The notes under the pieces were generated by a model that had not been told where the DNA came from, searched no databases, and saw nothing but the letters and a program-made list of their open reading frames with translations. Positions 9,195-16,960 of a stretch of 64,000 nucleotides of DNA are shown one piece after another (positions within the stretch are counted from its first letter, which is position 1; each line of letters opens with the position of its first letter). This DNA comes from Flavobacteriales bacterium. Lineage in GTDB: Bacteria > Bacteroidota > Bacteroidia > Flavobacteriales_F > PHOS-HE28. The stretch is from NCBI GenBank assembly GCA_016721005.1, contig JADKJM010000004.1:379197-443196 (forward strand), in the 5' to 3' direction. A program made the position numbers and the translations under genes.

Positions 9195-9650
9195 ATGTCA
9201 ACGACTGAAAAGACCACCAAGCTGAAGAACATCTTCATCGATGGAGCGATCACACCCGAGCGCATTGCGACGTCCATCGCCAACCACCAGACGAAGACCG
9301 GGATCGGCGCGCACGACATCTTTCTAGGGCAGGTGCGTGCGGACACCATCGGCACATCCACTGTATCGGCGATCGACTACACGGCCCACACGGAAATGGC
9401 CAACACGGAAATGCAGAAGATCCGTGAAGAAGCGTTCTCGCGTTTCGACCTCACCTGCATGCACGTGTACCACAGCCTCGGTGCGGTGAGCGCTGGCGGG
9501 ATCTGCTTGTTCGTGTTCGTGTCATCGCCACACCGACAGGCCGCTTTCGATGCATGCAGGTACGTGGTCGAGAACATCAAGGAACGCCTGCCCGTCTTCG
9601 GCAAGGAGTTGTTCGCGGGAGGAGGACACCAGTGGAAGGAGAACCGGTGA
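9195..9650 (+). CDS. moaE: Molybdopterin synthase catalytic subunit MoaE
   Basis: MoaE forms the heterotetrameric synthase with MoaD and converts cPMP to molybdopterin. The 151-residue protein has the family pattern GAHDIFLGQVR (about 37-47), Y-x-AHTEMA, an EEAFSRF helix, and HSLGAVSAGG. The C-terminal part RLPVFGKELFAGGGHQW differs from the common PIWKKE-type lysine motif but keeps a lysine at the corresponding place. It lies 3 bases after moeB and is clearly co-transcribed. Confidence 0.9.
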   Translation: MSTTEKTTKLKNIFIDGAITPERIATSIANHQTKTGIGAHDIFLGQVRADTIGTSTVSAIDYTAHTEMANTEMQKIREEAFSRFDLTCMHVYHSLGAVSAGGICLFVFVSSPHRQAAFDACRYVVENIKERLPVFGKELFAGGGHQWKENR

Positions 9651-9693
9651 GTGTGAGGAAAGGATACACCATTACGAGCGGGAACGAGCACCC

Positions 9694-10605
9694 ATGATCG
9701 ACATCACACATAAGGCCAGCACCTTGCGGGAGGCCACCGCCCAAGCCATTGTACGCACCAGCGCCGAGGCGACCATTGAGGCGATCCGGAACCGGACCGT
9801 GCCCAAGGGCGACGTGTTCGAAATGGGCAAGGCCGCCGGGTTGTTGGGCGTGAAGAAGACCGCAGACCTGCTGCCGGACTGCCACCCGATGCCGGTGGAA
9901 TGCGCACGGGTGGAGTATGCTATCGAAGGTCTGGATGTGATCATCACCATGTACGTGAAGACCATCTACAAGACCGGCGTGGAAGTGGAAGCGATGCACG
10001 GCGCTTCGGTGGTGGCGCTCACCCTGTACGACATGCTCAAGCCCATTGATAAGGGCATCGAGATCCACAGCATCAAACTGCTGGAGAAGAAAGGCGGCAA
10101 GAGCGATTACACCGATTGCTTCCGGCGCGACCTCAAGGCCGTGGTGGTGGTGTGCTCGGACACCATCGCTGCAGGGAAGAAGGAGGACCGTGCAGGCAAG
10201 GCGATCGTAGCGAAGCTGGAGCAAAGCGCAGTGGCGATCGATGAATACGTGGTGATCCCCGATGAGGTGGAACGCATTCAGGCCAAGGTGAAGGAGGCGG
10301 TGGCGCGCGGCGCGGACATGGTCATCTTCACTGGAGGTACCGGACTGTCCGTACGCGATGTGACGCCGGAAGCCCTCAAGCCCTTGATCGAACGCGAGAT
10401 CCCCGGCGTGAGCGAGGCCATCCGAGCGTACGGCCAGCAACGCACGCCGTACTCCATGCTCTCGCGCTGCGTGTCGGGTGTGATCGGTGGTACGCTCGTG
10501 CTTGCGCTGCCCGGTTCCACGCGCGGGGCTTCGGAATCCATGGACGCCGTGTTCCCTCACCTGCTCCATATCTTCAACATCCTCATCGGCGCACGCCACG
10601 ATTGA
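9694..10605 (+). CDS. moaCB: Bifunctional MoaC-MogA/MoaB fusion for molybdenum cofactor synthesis
   Basis: Residues 1-150 are MoaC (cyclic pyranopterin monophosphate synthase), seen from MIDITHKASTLREA, LLPDCHPMPV and VEVEAMHGASVVALTLYDMLK. Residues about 155-303 are a MogA/MoaB molybdopterin adenylyltransferase domain, seen from VVVCSDTIAAGKKED, IFTGGTGLSVRDVTPE and LPGSTRGASESMDAV. One protein thus covers the cyclisation step and the adenylation step before metal insertion. The start at 9694 is chosen from the MoaC N-terminus; an upstream in-frame ATG at 9550 lies inside moaE. moaA and moeA are not in the window. Confidence 0.92.
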   Translation: MIDITHKASTLREATAQAIVRTSAEATIEAIRNRTVPKGDVFEMGKAAGLLGVKKTADLLPDCHPMPVECARVEYAIEGLDVIITMYVKTIYKTGVEVEAMHGASVVALTLYDMLKPIDKGIEIHSIKLLEKKGGKSDYTDCFRRDLKAVVVVCSDTIAAGKKEDRAGKAIVAKLEQSAVAIDEYVVIPDEVERIQAKVKEAVARGADMVIFTGGTGLSVRDVTPEALKPLIEREIPGVSEAIRAYGQQRTPYSMLSRCVSGVIGGTLVLALPGSTRGASESMDAVFPHLLHIFNILIGARHD

Positions 10606-10626
10606 TCACGGTTTTCCGGGTCGGCC

Positions 10627-11030
10627 ATGTTCCAGTACAACAGTTCGCATAAGATCATCACCGGGATCATCATCATCCTGTGGGCGGCCTTCCACTTCAC
10701 CGCGCGGGACAGTGATGCTGCACGCTACGACAATGGCCAGATCAAATACAGCGGCAGCGTGGTGAACGACCTGAACCACGGCCGATGGACCTAGACTACG
10801 AGAACGGCAAACGTCGCATGGAAGGCCAGTTCGACAAGGGCAAACGCCAAGGCATCTGGACCACTTGGGGAAGCGATGGCACCAAGCTCACCGAAGGCAT
10901 GTACGTGAACGACCGGCTCAATGGGGAGTATACCCAGTGGAATGCGGAAGGGAAAGAGGTCTCACGCATCCATTACGTGAACGATGTGCCGGTGGACCGG
11001 GACACGACGATGGTACCGCGACAACCGTAG
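10627..11030 (+). CDS. MORN-type repeat protein (YwqK-like), interrupted by one frameshift
   Basis: A first frame (10627-10794) encodes an N-terminal membrane segment (IITGIIIILWAAFHF) and the start of a repeat (NGQIKYSGSVVNDLNHGRWT) before a stop. A second frame (to 11030) continues with ENGKRRMEGQFDKGKRQGIWTTW and further repeats. The two halves join smoothly near 10790 if one base is restored. Repeats of this kind (toxin-antitoxin YwqK/MORN type) are common in Bacteroidota envelope proteins; the function is unknown. Whether the break is real or a sequencing indel cannot be told here. Confidence 0.55.
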
Positions 11031-11295
11031 CGTCGCTTCCGCCTGTACCGATCCTTTTGGATCCGGAGCGATGGTGTTCGGCTCCTGAATATGCGGAGCA
11101 TTGATCCACAGCCTGAGCCGCAACGATCGGATCAATGACAGGTGGGATGTGGAGCATGAACGACGCGAACACGCCGCATGCATGCATTTCCTGGATCGGA
11201 TCATCCGCCACTCTTGCATGGATAGGGATCGGCGATCGGCCAGGATCGGGACCATGCATTCCGCGTTCGATCCCGTAATACCTTGGCCGACCGGA

Positions 11296-13248
11296 ATGCG
11301 CCGTTCCTCTCTATTCTCCAAAAAGCTCCGCGTGATCGCGGGGATAGGCACGTTGGTCCTGTTGCTTGCGGGCTGGACGGCCGCGACCACACCTATCAAG
11401 GGTCCACACAGTCCGTTGGAATTGTCCATTCTTCGCAGCGGGATCGAAGGGCTGGAGGTGCAGGCCGGTACATACTTCGTCACGGCAGGACGCTGCGCAG
11501 GTTGTCATGGTCACGATTCGCTCGGCGTTGCCATGGTGGCCGGTGATGGCGAGGACGTGAACGTGGTGGACGATTGGCGCAGCAGCATGATGGCGAACAG
11601 CGCACGCGATCCCTTCTTCCTTGCCAAGGTGGAGCATGAGGGCCTGGAATATCCCGGGCATAAGGAGCAGATCGAACACAACTGCATGAAGTGCCACGCC
11701 CCGTTGGCGGTCTTCGAGCAGCAGATGCTGGGCAACCCTCCGTTCACCTTGGCACAATATGATACCAGCGTGATGGCGCAGGACGGGGTTTCCTGTCTGG
11801 CCTGTCACATGCAGAACCCGGATTCCGCCGGGCGCTTCTTCTCCGGGAACCTGCGCTACGACAGCGCTCGCGTCTGGGGGCCGTACGGCCAGGACCAGAT
11901 CAATCCGGACATCATGCAGTACTTCGTGGGCTACACACCGGACCAGGGCTCGCACATCCTGGACGGCCGGGTCTGTGCCGGATGCCATACGGCCATCAAC
12001 AGTACACTGGATCTGGATGGCAACTTCACAGGAGGCTATTTCTACGAGCAGACCATGTGGCAGGAGTATGAGAATTCCATCTATTTCGGGACGGAGCAGA
12101 ACTGCCGTAGCTGCCACATGCCGCGGATCCAGGGCCCCGTCGTGCTGGCGTCGGAATACCTCTTCCTGGCCGGCCAGTCACCCTTTGGCAAACACCACCT
12201 TGCGGGCGGCGGCACGTTCATGCTGAAAATGCTGAAGGATCACATCGAACCCTTGGGTATCCCCGCCACGGCGGCGCAATTCGACAGTACCATCGCACGT
12301 ACACAATACCAGCTTGAACACTCCGTGGAATTGCATACCGGGGTCGCGACCCGCACGGACGACTCCCTCTTCGTGGACGTACACCTCACCAACATCATCG
12401 GCCACAAGTTCCCCAGCGGCTTCCCGAACCGGCGCGCGTTCGTGCAAGTGATCGCGCTCACCGCCACAGGCGACACGCTCTTCCAAAGCGGTCGATGGGA
12501 TGGAACCTATGAGCTGTACGGACATGACGCGGACTATGAGCCGCACCATGATGTGATCACGCAGGGCGACCAGGTGCAGATCTATGAGTTCGTGATGGGG
12601 GATGTGAACGGTGATGTGACCCGGACCTTGCAGCGCGCGGCGATACGGCTGAAGGACAACCGCCTCGTGCCGATAGGCTACAGCACCTCGCACCCCAGCT
12701 ACGACACCACGGCGATCGCCGGATCCGCGCTGACCGACCCGGACTTCAACCACGACGCGGTTGGTGTGGAGGGCAACGGTGGCGACATCGTCCATTACCA
12801 CATCGCGACGAACGGATATGCCGGCGCGGTACAGGTGAAGACCAAGGTGTACTACCAGCTTGCCCCGCCGTTGTGGAATTCGGAAATGTTCGGCCATAAC
12901 GCACCGCGCATCGACACCTTCCGAACGATGTACGAGAATGCCGATGGCACTCCCGATCTGGTGGCGGCGGATTCATTGACGGACATCGGGACAGGCATCC
13001 ATGCGGCACGCAACATCGCTCCGCAGGTCTTCCCGAATCCCACGCGTGACGGCATCGTAATCGTCACCGTTCCGGAAGCCGTGATGATCATCGCTTATGA
13101 TGCCGCAGGCCAGCGTGTGCCGATGAGAGCTACACGGCGTGGCGCGGATTGGCGTTGCGAACTTCCGGAACAGGTGGGTGTGTACCACTTGATGATCACG
13201 ACCCCGCAGGGAGATCGCATGGTCCGCGTGGTGCGGACTGCGCCATGA
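11296..13248 (+). CDS. Secreted pentaheme cytochrome c-family protein with type IX sorting tail
   Basis: The 650-residue protein starts with a signal-anchor-like segment (basic MRRSSLFSKKLR, then a hydrophobic stretch). It carries five c-type heme motifs in its first half: CAGCH, CMKCH, CLACH, CAGCH and CRSCH. The middle is a beta-rich region without heme motifs. The last about 80 residues are a Por secretion tail (VFPNPTRDGI, then GVYHLMI and VRVVRT), which targets cargo through the type IX system to the outside of the outer membrane. The ATG at 11296 is preferred over the frame start at 11101 because the signal segment begins there. Substrate and partner are unknown; a surface electron-transfer or multiheme oxidoreductase role is plausible. 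Confidence 0.82.
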   Translation: MRRSSLFSKKLRVIAGIGTLVLLLAGWTAATTPIKGPHSPLELSILRSGIEGLEVQAGTYFVTAGRCAGCHGHDSLGVAMVAGDGEDVNVVDDWRSSMMANSARDPFFLAKVEHEGLEYPGHKEQIEHNCMKCHAPLAVFEQQMLGNPPFTLAQYDTSVMAQDGVSCLACHMQNPDSAGRFFSGNLRYDSARVWGPYGQDQINPDIMQYFVGYTPDQGSHILDGRVCAGCHTAINSTLDLDGNFTGGYFYEQTMWQEYENSIYFGTEQNCRSCHMPRIQGPVVLASEYLFLAGQSPFGKHHLAGGGTFMLKMLKDHIEPLGIPATAAQFDSTIARTQYQLEHSVELHTGVATRTDDSLFVDVHLTNIIGHKFPSGFPNRRAFVQVIALTATGDTLFQSGRWDGTYELYGHDADYEPHHDVITQGDQVQIYEFVMGDVNGDVTRTLQRAAIRLKDNRLVPIGYSTSHPSYDTTAIAGSALTDPDFNHDAVGVEGNGGDIVHYHIATNGYAGAVQVKTKVYYQLAPPLWNSEMFGHNAPRIDTFRTMYENADGTPDLVAADSLTDIGTGIHAARNIAPQVFPNPTRDGIVIVTVPEAVMIIAYDAAGQRVPMRATRRGADWRCELPEQVGVYHLMITTPQGDRMVRVVRTAP

Positions 13249-13286
13249 TGCGTTGTGCCGACCGCTCCTAGCGCACCACGCGGACC
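13221..13286. terminator. 15-bp perfect inverted repeat between convergent genes, possible bidirectional terminator
   Basis: GGTCCGCGTGGTGCG at 13221-13235 is exactly complementary to CGCACCACGCGGACC at 13272-13286, with a 36-base loop. Both arms are coding: they specify the VRVVR ends of two convergent type IX sorting tails. There is no T-run, so intrinsic termination is uncertain. Confidence 0.4.
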
Positions 13287-13882
13287 GTCCGTGTGCCTTC
13301 ATCGGTGCGCACTACCACCGTGTACCATCCGGCCGCAAGAGCTTGCGCTGCGGCGAGCGGCACGGAGTGTAGGCCGGGCGACAATTCCGCGCTGCGCAGG
13401 AGCGGCAACACCACCCTGCCCTGCGCATCAACCAGTTCAACGCTCACGGCCGAAGCGCGATGCAGGGTGAAGACCACTTGCGACCGATCGCTGAGGGGCG
13501 ACGGCAGCACGCGCATTTCCAACGGATCCGGTGCAAGGTCTTCGATACCGGTATTGATGCCGACATCGTAGCGCGCCAGCGCTACATCAATGTCCGAAGT
13601 GGTCACGGCAAAACCCGCAAGCACCGCCTTGCCATCGGACTGTAGCAGCAGCGCCTGCGCACGGTCGGTGGAGGAACCGAAGGCCGTGGTGACGATGCCG
13701 CCGTTGCCGAAGGTCGCATCAAGCACACCGATGGCGGTGTAGCGCAGCAGCATGAAGTCATCATCCAAGCCATTGTTGGTGTAGCCGCCCACTAGGAATG
13801 TACCATCCGGCTGTAGGACCAACCCGAAAGCCTCTTCATTCGTACCCGCCCAGATCGGTGATCCGCACCCCGGCGTGACCAT
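13268..13882 (-). pseudogene. 5'-truncated delta-60 repeat protein with type IX sorting tail
   Basis: The 204-residue reading frame begins inside a delta-60 (beta-propeller-like) repeat region, with the typical GNGGIVTTAFG and LQSDGKAVLAG motifs. It ends with a Por secretion tail (VLPSPLSDRSQVVF, then GWYTVVVRT and VRVVR). There is no signal peptide, and an in-frame stop lies three bases before the first ATG. Proteins of this type are normally several hundred residues with many repeats, so this is a 3' remnant. Its 5' end lies only nine bases from the end of the FAD oxidoreductase gene, which suggests a deletion or insertion joined the two. Confidence 0.6.
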
Positions 13883-13890
13883 CAGCTACT

Positions 13891-15213
13891 TCATCGTTCA
13901 ACACCCATTGGCGGGTCCTTCTGGTAATACTTGGCCCAGCCGTTGTTCAACGAAAAGACCAGCTGCTTTCCGAGAAATCGTTCCATCCAAAGCGGGATCA
14001 AGAAGTCCCTATCGGGCCGGAAATATTCGTAGCACATGTGATCCGTGCAACCGGCATCATCAAAGGCATGGCGTGCCGCAAAGTCGCCACAAAGAGTTGC
14101 CCACGGTAGTCCAACGCATCCCAGCACGAAGTGAACATGCGGTGCCTTTGGATCGATCGCGACTGTTGGGATCAAGTCCCGTGTCGTATCGATCCTGCCC
14201 GGCCAATACTGCATGAATTCCAGGTGGTGCAACTGCGGGAACTTCGCTTTGAATTTCTTGATCACGCTGTTCATCACGCTCGGGGAGGTCACATCATTCC
14301 GGGAGAATGTGGTGAGCATGCTTCCGCCCCCGAGCAGCAATCTGTTGTCACCCGTCAACCGGAAGTACGAATACACCAGGTCGCTGTCCCAGCATTGGAA
14401 ATTTCCGTTCGGGAAAAGGCTCTGTACATCTTCCGGTTCCAGGATCTCGCTGATGGAAAGAAAGGTCTGGGCGTGGTAGATGTTCCTTGCGAAGTGCGAA
14501 AGGTCCTTCTTGATCTTGTCCACACAGAAAATGATCTTCGCCGCTTTCACGGAACCCAAGTGCGTCTTCACCGTGTTGCCTTTGAGTTCTTTGACCTCGG
14601 AGCCTTCATAGATGGATACCCCATGATCCAGCAGGACGCGCTTCATGCCCTGGGCATAGAGCAGCGGGTTGATGCCATAGGTCCCTGCATACCGGACACC
14701 GCCGGAATAGGTCGATGAACCGATCAAACTCTTGATCGCATCCTTGTCGTACAGTGTCTGGGTATAGCCGAGCGATGTGCGCGCCTCGGATTCGGCGATG
14801 ATCTCTTTGTAGCCGCTTGCATTGTTCCCCAGGTACAGGCTTTCCTGCTCTTGGAGGTCACATTGGATCCCGTGTTTTTTGATGATCCCAGCAATATCCT
14901 GCGAAGCTTTCGCCGCAAGGCCCCAGAGGTTCTTGGCATCCGTGTTACCGAACCGCCGGATCAACTGGGACAATTCCAACTCACTATCCGGGGTGAGGAA
15001 GCCCGCGCTTTTTCCGGTGGAACTTCCTCCGCAGATATTCCTTTCCAGTAGCACCACCCTGATCCCCTTGCCCATGACCGCATAGGCAGCAGCCAGGCCG
15101 GCGGCACCTCCACCAACGATGAGAATGTCCGCTTCGATGTCGGTGGTCAAAGGAGGCTGTATCGGATCCTTGAGCCCCATCAGGGTGGTGAACCAATAGT
15201 TCTGGAGGATCAT
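13891..15213 (-). CDS. FAD-dependent oxidoreductase of the DAO (glycine/D-amino acid oxidase-like) family
   Basis: The 440-residue protein has an N-terminal dinucleotide-binding loop (ILIVGGGAAGLAAAYAV, about residues 30-46) and an acidic residue at the end of the second strand (VVLLERN). GKSAGFLTPDSE follows, as in DAO-type amine oxidases near gamma-glutamylputrescine oxidase (PuuB). A second FAD-contact region is seen near the C-terminus (RIDTTRDLIPTV and VLGCVGLPWATLCGDFAA). No signal peptide is seen, so it is cytoplasmic. The gene is less G+C-rich and more lysine/isoleucine-rich than its neighbours, a possible sign of transfer. The substrate is unknown. Confidence 0.72.
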   Translation of the reverse strand: MILQNYWFTTLMGLKDPIQPPLTTDIEADILIVGGGAAGLAAAYAVMGKGIRVVLLERNICGGSSTGKSAGFLTPDSELELSQLIRRFGNTDAKNLWGLAAKASQDIAGIIKKHGIQCDLQEQESLYLGNNASGYKEIIAESEARTSLGYTQTLYDKDAIKSLIGSSTYSGGVRYAGTYGINPLLYAQGMKRVLLDHGVSIYEGSEVKELKGNTVKTHLGSVKAAKIIFCVDKIKKDLSHFARNIYHAQTFLSISEILEPEDVQSLFPNGNFQCWDSDLVYSYFRLTGDNRLLLGGGSMLTTFSRNDVTSPSVMNSVIKKFKAKFPQLHHLEFMQYWPGRIDTTRDLIPTVAIDPKAPHVHFVLGCVGLPWATLCGDFAARHAFDDAGCTDHMCYEYFRPDRDFLIPLWMERFLGKQLVFSLNNGWAKYYQKDPPMGVER

Positions 15214-15563
15214 ATCGTTTTCTTGTTGTGTTGGTCTACAGAGGTAGATGCTTTGAGGTGGCTAGGTCTCGAGGCCCTCCATGATGCATCAGGTCGTGAT
15301 CCAGTGTCGGACCTTACTATCCACTTCCATGGGCGGAATATCCGGATGGCATCGGGGCCGTATCCCGCACTTCTCCTATGCCAAGCAGCCGACGACCCGG
15401 TAGGCGCGGGTGGATAAATGCGTTTCCCGGATCAATGGCAGCACAGTTCCAACTACCGTGAACGATGAAATGGACAGAACACCACCAAGTGTTCCGCTCG
15501 ACATTCCACCCCGGTACGCCTATCACCTTCGGCTAAGCCTTGGCGCCGAAGGGTTCTTAGCCC
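15214..15563. other. Intergenic region with one hairpin
   Basis: No supported gene. A hairpin with an 8-bp stem (CCTTCGGC at 15526-15533 and GCCGAAGG at 15545-15552) lies 12-38 bases beyond the end of the GDCCVxC gene on the minus strand. It lacks a T-run, so it is only a weak terminator candidate. Confidence 0.4.
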
Positions 15564-15758
15564 TCAACAACAACTCGATCCCGGCTCCACTTGCTTCGGC
15601 GGGCATGGTACGGTCCCATAGCTGCAATACACACAACAGTCTCCCGCCTTCGGCTTGATCACCTGCTGGCACTTCATGCATTGGTAGAAGTACTGGCAGG
15701 CATCGGGCCGTTTCGCCTGCTTCAGGAGCGGCGCTCGAACGGTGGGTTCGATCACCAA
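15564..15758 (-). CDS. GDCCVxC-domain small cysteine-rich protein, N-terminus apparently incomplete
   Basis: The 64-residue protein contains DACQYFYQCMKCQQVIKPKAG followed by GDCCVYCSYGTVPCPP and a terminal CC. These are the hallmarks of the GDCCVxC (seleno)protein family, usually found next to mercury or arsenic genes. This is the all-cysteine version; there is no in-frame TGA at the active position. The usual N-terminal CPxCG zinc-ribbon part is missing: the first 19 residues (MVIEPTVRAP and following) do not look like the family, so the 5' end is truncated or frameshifted. It is divergent from the arsR-type gene across the operator at 15761-15780. Confidence 0.7.
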   Translation of the reverse strand: MVIEPTVRAPLLKQAKRPDACQYFYQCMKCQQVIKPKAGDCCVYCSYGTVPCPPKQVEPGSSCC

Positions 15759-15760
15759 TT

Positions 15761-15780
15761 ATTTAAGTATTTGCTTAAAT
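15761..15780. promoter_or_regulatory. Inverted repeat, candidate ArsR/SmtB-family operator
   Basis: ATTTAAG (15761-15767) and CTTAAAT (15774-15780) form a perfect 7-bp dyad with a 6-base spacer in a locally A+T-rich stretch. It sits between the divergent GDCCVxC gene (start 15758) and the ArsR-family gene (start 15821), where autoregulation would be expected. Confidence 0.6.
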
Positions 15781-15820
15781 GGTGTCAGGCCTCAACTATG
15801 CCCTCGACTGAACGATACCC

Positions 15821-16201
15821 ATGAGCAAGACACCTCCCTGCATTCGTGCATGCGCCGATCCAAAGTACATCGCAGCATGCACCAAGAAGCTGCGAGCACG
15901 ATCCGGCGCGGTCGCCAAATTGAGCGGGCTGCTGGCTCTGGCCGGGAATGAGGTGCGGCTGAGCATTCTCTTCCTGCTCCACGAAGAAGGGGAGTTGTGC
16001 CCCTGCGATCTGGCCGACATGCTGGGCGTATCCGTTCCAGCTATCTCACAACACCTTCGAAAACTGAAGGACGGCGGAGTGGTGCAGTCCCGCAGGGCTG
16101 GACTGACCCTGCAATACGGGCTGCGCGTCGAGGGCACCCCGGTGCTGAAACCGCTGTTGCTCCAACTTTCTCGCAACACACGAACACTCCAGAACGCATG
16201 A
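15821..16201 (+). CDS. ArsR/SmtB-family metal-responsive repressor of the mer genes
   Basis: The 126-residue winged-helix protein carries a cysteine-rich N-terminus (C7, C11, C20). In the helix-turn-helix region ELCPCDLADMLGVSVPAISQHL, the CPC pair in the alpha-3 helix matches the metal-sensing position of ArsR/CadC-type sensors. It overlaps merTP by four bases, so it most likely senses mercury (or a similar soft metal) and controls the divergent GDCCVxC gene and the merTP-merA genes. No MerR-type activator is present. The actual metal is inferred from context. Confidence 0.85.
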   Translation: MSKTPPCIRACADPKYIAACTKKLRARSGAVAKLSGLLALAGNEVRLSILFLLHEEGELCPCDLADMLGVSVPAISQHLRKLKDGGVVQSRRAGLTLQYGLRVEGTPVLKPLLLQLSRNTRTLQNA

Positions 16202-16818
16202 AAACCACGACATCCCGAAACCGCTGGGCAGGCGCTAGCCTCCTGAGCGCGGTGGCTGCTTCACTCTGTTGCATCACGCCGGTACTGGCGCTTATTTCCG
16301 GTGCTTCCGGTATGGCCTCCACCTTCTCATGGTTGGAACCGGTCCGGCCCTATCTCATCGCGATCACCGTGCTGGTATTGGCGTTCGCCTGGTACCAGAA
16401 ACTCAAGCCGCGACCTGCGGTCGAAGTGGATTGCGCGTGCGAGACCGATGAGCGAACGCCCTTTATGCAGACCAAGACCTTCCTGGGCATTGTCACCGTG
16501 TTCGCGGCGCTCATGTTGGCCTTTCCCCACTATGCGCACGTTTTCTATCCGCAGCAGAAGCACGATACGGTGGTCGTGGATGCTTCGCATGTGCGCGCGC
16601 TACGCATGGAAGTGAGCGGGATGACCTGCGCCGGCTGCGAGGAGCATGTAAAGCACGCGGTGAACGAACTTGATGGCATCATTTCAGTGAGCGCCGATCA
16701 CAAGGCCGGAACCGCAGAGGTCTCCTTCGATGAGAGCCGCACCGATGCCGAAGCCGTGATCGCCGCGATCAACGCCACGGGTTACACGGTTTCTAGTACC
16801 AGTGAACCGGCACATTGA
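16198..16818 (+). CDS. merTP: Mercuric ion transport protein, MerT-MerP fusion
   Basis: The 206-residue membrane protein begins with a MerT domain: a first span with the paired cysteines SLCCITPVLA (about residues 23-32), a second span at about 55-70, and a cytoplasmic loop with CAC. A third span (about 93-112) follows. The protein ends in a MerP-like heavy-metal-associated domain with GMTCAGCEEH (about 141-150). It takes up Hg(II) and passes it to MerA. The start is an ATGA overlap with the upstream regulator. Fused MerTP is the usual form in Bacteroidota. Confidence 0.9.
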   Translation: MKTTTSRNRWAGASLLSAVAASLCCITPVLALISGASGMASTFSWLEPVRPYLIAITVLVLAFAWYQKLKPRPAVEVDCACETDERTPFMQTKTFLGIVTVFAALMLAFPHYAHVFYPQQKHDTVVVDASHVRALRMEVSGMTCAGCEEHVKHAVNELDGIISVSADHKAGTAEVSFDESRTDAEAVIAAINATGYTVSSTSEPAH

Positions 16819-16834
16819 ACTACACTCAACTGCA

Positions 16835-16948
16835 ATGCACATGAGCAAGCAACTGTTGAACATCGCAGGCATCGCCGTGCGCATCACTACGGTCACGATC
16901 ATCAAGGCCATTTCCAGAACAGGAGACAAAGCGACTGTTATCCTTTGA
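16835..16948 (+). CDS. Possible 37-residue peptide between merTP and merA
   Basis: A short frame starting ATGCACATGAGC runs for 37 codons (MHMSKQLLNIAGIAVRITTV and so on) and ends 12 bases before merA. It has the coding direction of the operon but no recognised domain. It may be a leader or chance frame filling the gap. Confidence 0.2.
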   Translation: MHMSKQLLNIAGIAVRITTVTIIKAISRTGDKATVIL

Positions 16949-16960
16949 GCCATCATCCCC

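Noticed and set aside
11100..11136. ATTGATCC and GGATCAAT as an FNR-type site upstream of the pentaheme cytochrome
   Set aside because: The halves are separated by 21 bases, far from the 4-base spacing of FNR/CRP sites, so no operator is claimed.
15564..15758. Selenocysteine in the GDCCVxC protein
   Set aside because: The family can carry selenocysteine, but here every cysteine-type position is encoded by TGC/TGT, no in-frame TGA occurs and no SECIS-like hairpin was seen.
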